Of a stretch of DNA of 13,422 bases, positions 1 to 6,980 are shown in pieces (position 1 is the stretch's first letter; each line of letters starts with the position of its first letter). The notes under the pieces are model-generated. The model searched no databases and was not told where the DNA came from. It saw only the letters and a program-made list of their open reading frames with translations. This DNA is from an uncultured Acinetobacter sp. Its GTDB lineage: Bacteria > Pseudomonadota > Gammaproteobacteria > Pseudomonadales > Moraxellaceae. A program made the position numbers and the translations under genes. The stretch covers positions 1 to 13,422 of the forward strand of contig CAAGMP010000068.1 of NCBI GenBank assembly GCA_900771065.1, in the 5' to 3' direction.

Positions 1-28
1 ATTCAAGTGAACTAATGAATCTGAGATT

Positions 29-904
29 ATGATCAAAAAAGCAATTTTACCTGTTGCAGGTTTAGGCACACGTTTTTTACCTGCAAGTAAATCGATTCCT
101 AAAGAAATGGTGACTGTGGTTGATCGTCCTGCTATTGAATATGTGGTCAAAGAAGCGATTGCAGCGGGAATTGAGCAAATTATTTTAGTTACTCATTCTT
201 CTAAAGCATCTATTGAAAACTATTTTGATCGTAATTTTGAGTTAGAAACGATTTTAGCTGAAAAGCAAAAAACAGATTTATTGCATGAAATTAGCCAAAT
301 TTTGCCTGAACATGTCACGATTGTCAGTGTGCGTCAGCCTCAGGCTTTGGGTTTAGGGCATGCTGTTTTATGTGCAAAATCAATTATTGGGCAAGATGAT
401 TTTGCTGTTTTATTACCTGATGTTTTGGTTAAAGAAGCTCAAGCAAAAAATGATCTCACGATTATGATCGAACATTTTGTACAGTCACAAGCTGCGCAAA
501 TTATGGTGGAAGCTGTTCCTGAACACTTAGTCGATCAATATGGTATTGTTGATGTTGAACACATCCCTCAAGAAGGGCATAGCACTGCAATGCGTGGTAT
601 TGTAGAAAAACCGTCAATTGCCGATGCACCTTCTAATTTATCTGTAGTGGGGCGTTATATTTTACCTGCTAAGATTATGGATTTATTAGAAAAAACCCCT
701 AAAGGTGCAGGTAACGAAATTCAATTGACCGATGCAATTGCGTTATTACAGCAAACTGATGCGGTTGCAGCTTATCGTATGCAAGGAAAAACCTTTGATT
801 GTGGTAGTAAATTAGGTTACTTAAAAGCAGTGCTGCATTATGGTTTAGACCATCCAAAATTAGGGCAAGATTTTAAAGCACTCATACAGGAACTTAAACT
901 GTAA
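29..904 (+). CDS. galU: UTP-glucose-1-phosphate uridylyltransferase
   Basis: This cytoplasmic enzyme joins UTP and glucose-1-phosphate to make UDP-glucose, the precursor used by the next genes for capsule and LPS sugars. The 291-aa protein has normal length. It shows the nucleotide-binding loop GLGTRFLP at residues 11-18 with Lys25 in the following KE motif, the uridine-contact segment QALGLGHAV near 105-113, the metal-binding Asp131 in LLPDV, VEKP at 192-195, the GNEIQLTDAI segment from 228, and DCGSK near 257-261. The ATG at 29 places the first strand (KKAILPVAG) correctly. The Shine-Dalgarno is weak (GAG at 23-25), which suggests coupling to an upstream gene. Bases 1-28 are too short to identify that gene; one reading frame ends in a TGA at 30-32 that would overlap this start. 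The gene leads the galU-ugd-gpi-galE run. I see no missing residues. Confidence 0.96.
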   Translation: MIKKAILPVAGLGTRFLPASKSIPKEMVTVVDRPAIEYVVKEAIAAGIEQIILVTHSSKASIENYFDRNFELETILAEKQKTDLLHEISQILPEHVTIVSVRQPQALGLGHAVLCAKSIIGQDDFAVLLPDVLVKEAQAKNDLTIMIEHFVQSQAAQIMVEAVPEHLVDQYGIVDVEHIPQEGHSTAMRGIVEKPSIADAPSNLSVVGRYILPAKIMDLLEKTPKGAGNEIQLTDAIALLQQTDAVAAYRMQGKTFDCGSKLGYLKAVLHYGLDHPKLGQDFKALIQELKL

Positions 905-914
905 GGTCAAGGTT

Positions 915-2171
915 ATGAAAGTCGCAATTTTTGGACAGACATTGTATGCAGGAGTGATGGCTGCATCATTGGCTGAATGTGGTCATTATGTTTTTTGGTG
1001 CGATAATTTTAAGAATACCGATTCTGAACAAATTTATGCGCAAGATGAAGCTGTTCAACAGTTATTAAATAAACAGCAGCAACACGGTTTTTTACATTAT
1101 TGTCAATTTGCTGCTTTACCATTGGATTTAGATGTTTATTTCTTTAGTTTAAGCCCAACACAAGAACAACAAGGCATTGAAATTTTACAGCAGTTGCAAC
1201 AAAGACCAATTATTCATCCTAAATTAATGATTAATGCATCTACTTTAGGTTTGCATGGTACACAAAAATTACAGCAAATTTTATCTGAAGACTATTGGGT
1301 TTATTTGCCCGATATTATTCAAGAAGGAAATGCTTTACACAGTTTTAATAAAGCAACTCAACTGATAGTGGGTTATGAACATGATGCAGCAAAAACGATT
1401 TTAAAAGAATTGTTGAGAGCATTATTTCCCAAAGAACAACAATATTTATTTATGCCTATTTTAGATGCTGAATTTACTAAATTGAGTGTTTCGGGCATGT
1501 TGGCAACACGTATTAGTTATATTAATGATTTAGCGATTGTTGCTGAAAAATTAGGTATAGATATTGAACATGTGCGCCAAGGTTTAGCGGCAGATAATCG
1601 GATTGGGCAAGCTTATTTATATCCGGGTGCAGGTTTTGGTGGTGAAAATTTTTCTCATGATATTCAAACCTTAGCAAGTACCTTATCGGGGACAGGGACA
1701 AAAAGTCAATTGTTGTCTCAAGTTTGGGAGATTAATGAGCAGCAAAAAGAAATTTTATTTCGTAAGTTATGGAATTATTATCATGGCGATTTAAAAGGCA
1801 AAATTGTTGCCATTTGGGGTGCAGCTTTTAAAGAAAATACTGCTCGAATTCAACAATCACCTATTCATGCCATGTTAGCTGCGTTATGGGCACAAGGTGT
1901 GATTGTACAATTGCATGATCCACATGCTTTAGTTGAAATTGAAAAACAATATGGTCAACGAGAAGATTTAATTTATTGTCATGACCAATATCAAGCTGTT
2001 GAAAATGCACATGCACTATGTTTGCTGACCGCGTGGAAACAATATTGGAATCCTGATTACGCCATGTTATTGAAAACCATGCAGCATCCTTTTATTTTAG
2101 ATGGGCGCAATATTTATGATCCGCAATATGTCAAAGCAAAAGGTTTTGCATATCAGGGGGTAGGGCGTTAA
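915..2171 (+). CDS. ugd: UDP-glucose 6-dehydrogenase family protein, altered active site
   Basis: By position and overall fold this is the ugd gene of the capsule-locus end; the family oxidises UDP-glucose to UDP-glucuronate with NAD. The 418-aa protein has an N-terminal Rossmann half (1-180), the central helical domain (182-285, with DAEFTK and ATRIS) and a C-terminal UDP-binding half (295-418, with GAAFKENT and LDGRNIYD). By motif alignment it keeps Thr110, Glu137, Lys189 and Asp249. The catalytic Cys of the usual GGSCFPKD motif is Asn245 (GGENFSHD), the motif Lys is His248, the conserved Asn after the catalytic Lys is Ser193, and the PE of PEFLRE is PD (132-133). The N-terminal NAD loop is GQTLYAG rather than GxGYVG. 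The Shine-Dalgarno TAAGGT overlaps galU's stop, so the two are coupled. The gene is intact and well conserved elsewhere, so it is probably functional, but whether it is a dehydrogenase is uncertain. Confidence 0.85.
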   Translation: MKVAIFGQTLYAGVMAASLAECGHYVFWCDNFKNTDSEQIYAQDEAVQQLLNKQQQHGFLHYCQFAALPLDLDVYFFSLSPTQEQQGIEILQQLQQRPIIHPKLMINASTLGLHGTQKLQQILSEDYWVYLPDIIQEGNALHSFNKATQLIVGYEHDAAKTILKELLRALFPKEQQYLFMPILDAEFTKLSVSGMLATRISYINDLAIVAEKLGIDIEHVRQGLAADNRIGQAYLYPGAGFGGENFSHDIQTLASTLSGTGTKSQLLSQVWEINEQQKEILFRKLWNYYHGDLKGKIVAIWGAAFKENTARIQQSPIHAMLAALWAQGVIVQLHDPHALVEIEKQYGQREDLIYCHDQYQAVENAHALCLLTAWKQYWNPDYAMLLKTMQHPFILDGRNIYDPQYVKAKGFAYQGVGR

Positions 2172-3811
2172 TGTTAGCTGCACAACACGTTTTAGAACAA
2201 TTAAAACAACAAGTTAAACCATTGCATTTAACTGAGCTATTTGCAAAAAATCCACATCGATTTACTGATTTTTCAGTGAGTTTATCACCGATGACTTATG
2301 ATTTTAGTAAACATCGTGTTGATGAAAATGTAATCCAAGCATTAATTGAATTTGCCCAACAACAAGATTTAAAACCATGGATTCAACGTTTATTTTCAAC
2401 AGAATGCATTAATTATACAGAACAGCGAGCAGCTATGCATTGGGCATTGCGCTTGCCAAAAAATGATACCGAACATACTGATTTATCAAAACAAGTGCAT
2501 GAGCAACTAGAACGAATGTTTGTTTTGGTTGAAAAAATTCATGCTGGACAATATCGAGGGGTAACGGGTGAGGTTATTCAAGATGTGGTCAATATTGGCG
2601 TTGGGGGGTCAGATTTAGGACCGTTAATGGTCAGTCATGCGTTATCAGACTTTAAACAAGCAACGCAAAAACCATTAAATATCCATTTTGTTTCGACTAT
2701 GGATGGTAGTCAATTATCTGATTTATTGCATAAATTGCGCCCTGAAACTACGTTATTTATTATTTCGTCCAAATCTTTTAGCACTATTGATACGCTTTCG
2801 AATGCACAAACGGTGTGTTTGTGGTTGGAAAAAGAACTAAAACGACCTAAAAGTGAAATTTTAAAACATCATTTTATTGGGGTTTCGACTAAACCTGAAA
2901 AAATGACGGCATGGGGTATTGCTGCGCAGAACCAATTTTTATTGTGGGATTGGGTTGGTGGACGTTATTCTTTATGGTCATGTATTGGTTTACCTATTGC
3001 ATTGACTGTGGGGGTGGATGGTTTTCAACAGTTTTTAGCAGGTGCTTATGCAATGGATCAGCATTTTCAAACTGCTGAATTTGCAAAAAATATTCCTGTT
3101 TTAATGGCATTGTTGGGTTTTTGGAATAATAATTTTTTAGATATCCAAACGCATGCGATTTTACCTTATGATGGACGATTAAAATATTTTGCAGCGTATT
3201 TGCAACAATTGGAAATGGAGTCCAATGGCAAATCGATTCAACGGCATAACCAAAAAGTACAATGGGACACTTGCCCTATTATTTGGGGTGAAGTTGGTCC
3301 TAACGCGCAACATGCATTTTATCAATTATTGCATCAAGGAACACAAGCGGTCAGTAGCGATTTTATTGCACCTGTTCAACGTTACAATGCCAAACAATTT
3401 ACTTATGTCAATAATGCACAAGCCTTAATTGAACAGCATCATTTAGCACTTTCAAATTGTTTGGCTCAGTCGCGTTTATTGGCATTTGGTAATCAAGCAT
3501 TAAATGCAGCAGAATTAAAAGAATTACCACTTTATAAACAATATTCGGGTAATCAACCAAGCAGTACGATTTTAATTCAAGAATTAAATCCCTATAGTTT
3601 GGGCATGTTAATTGCTGCCTATGAACATAAAGTTTTTGTACAATCTGTGTTGTGGAATATTAATCCATTCGATCAATGGGGCGTTGAAAAAGGCAAAGAA
3701 ATTGCCAATCAATTGTTGCCTATTTTAAATGGAACGCAAACTCAAATTTCAGATTTAGATGCATCAACACAAGGCTTAATTCGAATTTTATTGGAAAAAA
3801 AATATGCTTAA
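2171..3811 (+). CDS. gpi: Glucose-6-phosphate isomerase
   Basis: This cytoplasmic enzyme interconverts glucose-6-phosphate and fructose-6-phosphate, linking central carbon to UDP-sugar and hexosamine synthesis. The 546 aa match the usual length of bacterial Pgi. Visible family motifs are GVGGSDLGP (143-151), the phosphate-binding SKSFST (200-205), DWVGGRYSLWS (260-270), QLEMESNGK (346-354) and GVEKGK (504-509). The expected catalytic residues are all present: Glu350, His381 (in QHAFYQ) and Lys509. The start ATG shares one base with the ugd stop (TAATG), with a G-rich Shine-Dalgarno just before it (AGGGGG at 2155-2160 and GGG at 2163-2165), so translation is coupled to ugd. It overlaps the next gene by 8 nt. 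Acinetobacter capsule loci characteristically carry gpi at this position. Some annotations use the symbol pgi. Confidence 0.97.
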   Translation: MLAAQHVLEQLKQQVKPLHLTELFAKNPHRFTDFSVSLSPMTYDFSKHRVDENVIQALIEFAQQQDLKPWIQRLFSTECINYTEQRAAMHWALRLPKNDTEHTDLSKQVHEQLERMFVLVEKIHAGQYRGVTGEVIQDVVNIGVGGSDLGPLMVSHALSDFKQATQKPLNIHFVSTMDGSQLSDLLHKLRPETTLFIISSKSFSTIDTLSNAQTVCLWLEKELKRPKSEILKHHFIGVSTKPEKMTAWGIAAQNQFLLWDWVGGRYSLWSCIGLPIALTVGVDGFQQFLAGAYAMDQHFQTAEFAKNIPVLMALLGFWNNNFLDIQTHAILPYDGRLKYFAAYLQQLEMESNGKSIQRHNQKVQWDTCPIIWGEVGPNAQHAFYQLLHQGTQAVSSDFIAPVQRYNAKQFTYVNNAQALIEQHHLALSNCLAQSRLLAFGNQALNAAELKELPLYKQYSGNQPSSTILIQELNPYSLGMLIAAYEHKVFVQSVLWNINPFDQWGVEKGKEIANQLLPILNGTQTQISDLDASTQGLIRILLEKKYA

Positions 3812-4823
3812 AATTTTAGTCACAGGTGGTGCAGGTTATATTGGTTCGCACACTTGCCTTGAATTGTTAAATGCAGGACATGAAATTGTTGTTTTTGATA
3901 ATTTATCCAATAGTTCAGTTGAATCATTAGTACGTGTACAAACGTTAGCACAAAAAAAATTAACTTTTATACAAGGTGATCTTCTAGATCAAAATGCATT
4001 GTCTGATGTATTTACGCAGCATCAATTCGATGCTGTCATTCATTTTGCAGGTTTAAAAGCCGTCGGTGAAAGTCAACAAATTCCATTGACCTATTTTGAA
4101 AATAATATTACGGGTTCAATCAATTTGATTCAAGCGATGCAACGTGCAAATGTTTTTAAATTGGTTTTTAGTTCTTCTGCAACGGTTTATGGGGAAAATA
4201 ATCCATCGCCTTATCAAGAAGAAATGCCAACAGGAAACCCAACCAATAATTACGGTTATACGAAATTGGTTGTTGAGCAAATGTTGGAAAAAGTTGCGGC
4301 TGCAGATTCACGTTGGTCTATTGCGTTATTACGTTATTTTAACCCAGTTGGCGCGCATCAAAGTCGACAAATTGGTGAAGATCCACAAGGTATTCCGAAT
4401 AATTTAATGCCTTATGTAACACAAGTCGCAATTGGTCGCCGTGATCAATTATCTATTTTTGGTTGTGATTATCCAACAAAAGATGGTACGTGTGAACGTG
4501 ATTTTATTCATGTTGTTGATTTGGCAAATGCTCATCTTTTTGCATTGAATAAAATTTTAACTTTACAAGGATGCCGTGCTTGGAATATTGGTACAGGTCA
4601 GCCAATATCGGTTTTAGAGATAAAAAATACCTTTGAAAAAGTCAATGGAATACAGATTCCATTTGAATTTGCTCCACGTCGAGCAGGTGACTTGGCCTCT
4701 TTTTATGCTGATCCTAGCCGTGCAATGAGCGAGTTGGGTTGGAAACCACAATACAATTTAGAAGATATGTTAGTTGATAGTTGGAATTGGCAAAAACAAA
4801 ATCCGAAAGGTTATTTGAATTAA
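3804..4823 (+). CDS. galE: UDP-glucose 4-epimerase (GalE/Gne1)
   Basis: This short-chain-dehydrogenase-type epimerase inverts C4 of UDP-hexoses using bound NAD. It supplies UDP-galactose and, in some members, UDP-GalNAc to capsule assembly. The 339-aa protein has the Rossmann motif GGAGYIGSH at 8-16, the catalytic Ser125 in SSSATVYG, and the YxxxK pair Tyr150/Lys154. It also has RYFNPVGAH (177-185), GEDPQGIPNN (191-200), RDFIHVVDL (232-240) and APRRAGDL (290-297), all as in E. coli GalE. At the position of E. coli Tyr299, which gates the acetamido pocket, this protein has Phe300. This suggests a preference for non-acetylated UDP-Glc/UDP-Gal (inference). The gene in this position is called gne1 in Acinetobacter capsule nomenclature. 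It overlaps gpi by 8 nt and meets ridA tail to tail with a 4-base overlap, so no terminator lies between them. No pgm follows. Confidence 0.93.
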   Translation: MLKILVTGGAGYIGSHTCLELLNAGHEIVVFDNLSNSSVESLVRVQTLAQKKLTFIQGDLLDQNALSDVFTQHQFDAVIHFAGLKAVGESQQIPLTYFENNITGSINLIQAMQRANVFKLVFSSSATVYGENNPSPYQEEMPTGNPTNNYGYTKLVVEQMLEKVAAADSRWSIALLRYFNPVGAHQSRQIGEDPQGIPNNLMPYVTQVAIGRRDQLSIFGCDYPTKDGTCERDFIHVVDLANAHLFALNKILTLQGCRAWNIGTGQPISVLEIKNTFEKVNGIQIPFEFAPRRAGDLASFYADPSRAMSELGWKPQYNLEDMLVDSWNWQKQNPKGYLN

Positions 4824-5188
4824 TTCATTTCACCTTCTAATTGCACAGCGACTACAGTCATTTCGACTAAAACATCAGGGCGATATAATTTTGCTTCGAC
4901 ACAAGTACGAGGCAAAGCCTCAATATCTGCTACCCAAGTATCCCAAACTTCATTAAATGCATCATAATCTTGTTCAATATTTTTTAAATAAATTGTCACA
5001 GAAAGAATATGGCTTTTATGGCTGCCTGCGTCGGCAAGAAAGCGATCAATAATCGCTAAGGTTTGTTGAGTTTGTCCACGAATATCTAAACTGAGGTCTT
5101 CGGCTAATTGTCCTGCTAAATGAATCAAGTTGCCGCAAACTGCAATTTCGGAGAAGCGTTTGGAAATATGTAGACGTTGTACTGACAT
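4820..5188 (-). CDS. RidA family protein (YoaB-like)
   Basis: This is a small trimeric RidA/YjgF-family protein. Founding RidA hydrolyses reactive enamine/imine intermediates from amino-acid metabolism; many relatives have no proven substrate. The 122-aa protein has the family core: HLAGQLAED (22-30), a long helix (36-55), VTIYLKN near 64-70, and PRTCVEAKL near 93-101. This places Arg94 where the substrate-carboxylate-binding Arg sits, and Glu109 (VEM) in the usual acidic position. The spacing of the WDTWVA segment recalls E. coli YoaB more than canonical RidA. I chose the ATG at 5188 because homology starts there. A GTG at 5269 would add 27 residues rich in Phe and Ser that resemble no Rid domain. 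No good Shine-Dalgarno is visible before the ATG, only a pyrimidine-rich tract. It lies downstream of mdtD on the same strand with a 168-nt gap, so it may have its own promoter. Confidence 0.85.
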   Translation of the reverse strand: MSVQRLHISKRFSEIAVCGNLIHLAGQLAEDLSLDIRGQTQQTLAIIDRFLADAGSHKSHILSVTIYLKNIEQDYDAFNEVWDTWVADIEALPRTCVEAKLYRPDVLVEMTVVAVQLEGEMN

Positions 5189-5270
5189 GGATGAAAAACT
5201 TAAAAAAGAAAAAATGCAAAGTCGCCCTGTAATATTTTGGATCGGATCGTCACAACCATCACAGGACACT

Positions 5271-5297
5271 TGCTAAAAGTAAAGATGATTTTTAGCA
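5271..5297. repeat. 8-bp inverted repeat
   Basis: TGCTAAAA (5271-5278) is a perfect inverted copy of TTTTAGCA (5290-5297), separated by 11 nt. It would form a stem-loop in RNA of either strand. No T-tract follows on the - strand. It lies about 80 nt upstream of the chosen ridA start. A protein-binding site or a weak 3'-end hairpin is possible. Confidence 0.5.
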
Positions 5298-5304
5298 TTG
5301 AACT

Positions 5305-5347
5305 GAAAATACGGATAATATTTTCGGCTCATAGATTAACCGAAAAT
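5305..5347. repeat. Two competing inverted repeats sharing one arm
   Basis: GAAAATA (5305-5311) pairs with TATTTTC (5319-5325), with a 7-nt loop. ATTTTCGG (5320-5327) pairs with CCGAAAAT (5340-5347), with a 12-nt loop. The middle arm is shared, so only one stem can form at a time. The structure begins 10 nt past the mdtD stop codon on the - strand. It could be a non-canonical terminator or 3' stabilising element of mdtD, or a choice of structures before ridA. Confidence 0.5.
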
Positions 5348-5356
5348 AGGCAAAAG

Positions 5357-6751
5357 TCAAACAGATTGTATTTTGTCTCGGTCTACTTTTAAGAAAATTA
5401 AGAAGGTAATGACATTGGAAATACCCAAGACAATTAAGGTCAAATGAAATGCGGTATCTATTTGAGCTTGACCAAAATAATCGCTAAATAAATTGATTAA
5501 AGTCCCTGTTAAGGCAACACCAACACTCATGGAAACCATCATAATCATAGACAAAAAGCTATTGCCACTGCTGGCATCTTGTTGTGGCAGGTCTTTTAGC
5601 GTATAGGTATTCATGGTGACAAATTGAAGTGAATTGAAAATACCAAAAATAAAGAAATGAATGACTTGTGACCAAATAGGTGTTTCTGCAGTAATAAAAG
5701 CAAAACTAGCAATAAAAGCACCGACAATAATCGTATTGCCAAGTAACACACGACGATAACCTAATTTTTGAATTAACGGACGAATAAACGGTTTAGAAAC
5801 CAATGAACCCAATACCATTGGAACCATTAATAAACCTGTGGTTAATGGGTCTAAACCAAAGCCAACTTGCAACATTAAAGGCAGCAAAAATGGCAAAGAG
5901 TTTGCACCTAAACGTGCAAAAAAGTTACCAATAATGCCAATGGTATAAGAATAATTTTTAAATAATTTGGCTCTAAATAATGCTTCAGGATGACTGTAAG
6001 CATGAAATGCATAAAATAAACTGGCGATTAATCCTATAATAATTAAGCCAATACTCCAAAATAAGGCAGTATTTTTATCAGAAACTTGTTCTACGCCTAA
6101 AGAAATCCCCACCATTGCAAAAACTAACAAGATAAAGCCAAGATAGTCAAATTGGCGTACTGAAGGTTCAGTAATTTGCGGCATGGCTTTTAAGGTGAGT
6201 AATGCACCAACTATTCCAATGGGTAGATTAATTAAGAAAATCCAATGCCATGTTGTAATTTCAACAATCCAGCCCCCTAAGACAGGACCAACCAACGGAC
6301 CTAATAAACCTGCGAGGCTCATTAAACTCATGGCTGCTAAAAACTGTGGGCGTGGAATGGCTTTGAGCATGGCTAAACGACCAACAGGCAGTAAAAATGC
6401 GCCGCCAATACCTTGAATAACACGGTAAAAAATTAATTCATTTAATCCTGTAGATAAACCACAACCAATAGAAGCAAAAGTAAAAATGACAATTGCAGCT
6501 AAAAAAACTTTTTTTAACCCATAACGGTCTGCGAGCCAACCACTCAATGGAATACATGCCGCTACAGACAAAACATAAGCAACGACCACGTTATGCATAT
6601 CTAACGGACTTTCATTGAGGCTTTTTGCCATATAAGGCAAAGCAGTATTGACAATGGTTGAATCCAACCCTTGCATAAAAAATCCAATAGAAACCAAAAA
6701 AACCAACAATCTAAATTGAGGGTGTAATGGTTGATGCTCAGTATCAGTCAC
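5357..6751 (-). CDS. mdtD: DHA2-family MFS efflux transporter, MdtD-like
   Basis: This is a proton-driven multidrug efflux permease of the inner membrane, of the 14-TM-class EmrB/QacA (DHA2) branch. The 464-aa protein resembles E. coli MdtD along its whole length. It has motif D1 LDSTIVNTALP (29-39), motif A GWLADRYGLKKVF (71-83), motif B RVIQGIGGAFLLP (110-122) and the antiporter motif C GPLVGPVLGG (151-160). WHWIFLINLP follows near 168-177, and TLKDLP and SSGNS lie near the C-terminus. The start is a GTG at 6751, preceded on the - strand by TAGG at a 7-nt spacing; the MTD start also fits MdtD. No EmrA-like membrane-fusion partner is adjacent, as is usual for stand-alone DHA2 pumps. Substrates cannot be read from the sequence. 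A 229-nt gap upstream carries possible operator-like repeats; no regulator gene is next to it. Confidence 0.88.
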   Translation of the reverse strand: MTDTEHQPLHPQFRLLVFLVSIGFFMQGLDSTIVNTALPYMAKSLNESPLDMHNVVVAYVLSVAACIPLSGWLADRYGLKKVFLAAIVIFTFASIGCGLSTGLNELIFYRVIQGIGGAFLLPVGRLAMLKAIPRPQFLAAMSLMSLAGLLGPLVGPVLGGWIVEITTWHWIFLINLPIGIVGALLTLKAMPQITEPSVRQFDYLGFILLVFAMVGISLGVEQVSDKNTALFWSIGLIIIGLIASLFYAFHAYSHPEALFRAKLFKNYSYTIGIIGNFFARLGANSLPFLLPLMLQVGFGLDPLTTGLLMVPMVLGSLVSKPFIRPLIQKLGYRRVLLGNTIIVGAFIASFAFITAETPIWSQVIHFFIFGIFNSLQFVTMNTYTLKDLPQQDASSGNSFLSMIMMVSMSVGVALTGTLINLFSDYFGQAQIDTAFHLTLIVLGISNVITFLIFLKVDRDKIQSV

Positions 6752-6980
6752 AATGATGCCTATTATTGAGTTTTTAAACAGATTCGTTTGGTTTTGGTAT
6801 TAAAAAGTGATGAATAAATTTAAGCGATTTTTGCAGTGTATACAAAATAATTTGATCTTTGCAGTTTATTTTGTCAACGAATTGTCCTGAAATTGCAATT
6901 ATTGTATCAAAATAAAGTACATTGAAACTGAATGTCAAATAGATCAAATGAAAGAGCGGGTGTTTATCCCTCATTGAGGT
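6752..6980 (-). promoter_or_regulatory. Upstream region of mdtD with possible promoter and repeats
   Basis: This is a 229-nt AT-rich gap between the LOG gene stop and the mdtD start. On the - strand a perfect TTGACA (6877-6872) is followed 16 nt later by TCAAAT (6855-6850), a poor -10. It also holds the 8-bp direct repeat TTTGCAGT (6830-6837 and 6858-6865), the palindrome TGTATACA (6837-6844) overlapping the first copy, and the palindrome AATTGCAATT (6891-6900). Just past the LOG stop there is a weak imperfect stem (GAGGG with a bulged CTC/CC partner, about 6956-6976) without a strong U-tract. I see no convincing gene in the gap. Confidence 0.3.

Larger units (their letters stand above)
5189..5356 (-). 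promoter_or_regulatory. Gap between mdtD and ridA with stem-loops
   Basis: This is a 168-nt non-coding stretch upstream of ridA and downstream of mdtD. It carries three inverted repeats (listed separately) and, nearer ridA, a T-rich run on the - strand just before the start codon. A loose promoter candidate on the - strand is TTGTGA followed 15 nt later by TATTAC; both hexamers match consensus at four of six bases. None of the stems is followed by a real U-tract, so a standard terminator for mdtD is not evident. Confidence 0.3.

Noticed and set aside
1..28. 3' end of an upstream capsule gene
   Set aside because: A stop exists in each frame within or just after these bases, but 28 nt is too little to tell which frame, if any, is coding.
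3189..3428. 79-codon open frame inside gpi, and similar frames inside galE, mdtD, terC-type gene, ychJ, niaP and parC
   Set aside because: They lie fully inside clearly identified genes in other frames, have no domains, and are expected by chance in this AT-rich sequence.
5189..5269. GTG-initiated 27-residue N-terminal extension of the RidA protein
   Set aside because: The added residues are Phe/Ser-rich and match no Rid domain. The region contains inverted repeats next to it and no Shine-Dalgarno before the GTG. The family core begins at the ATG at 5188.
6774..6974. 66-codon open frame on the - strand between the LOG gene and mdtD
   Set aside because: No recognisable motif, no Shine-Dalgarno, and composition like translated AT-rich spacer. 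It covers the likely mdtD promoter region.
6956..6980. Terminator for the LOG gene
   Set aside because: The stem is short with a bulge and only three T residues follow, so I could not support it as rho-independent.
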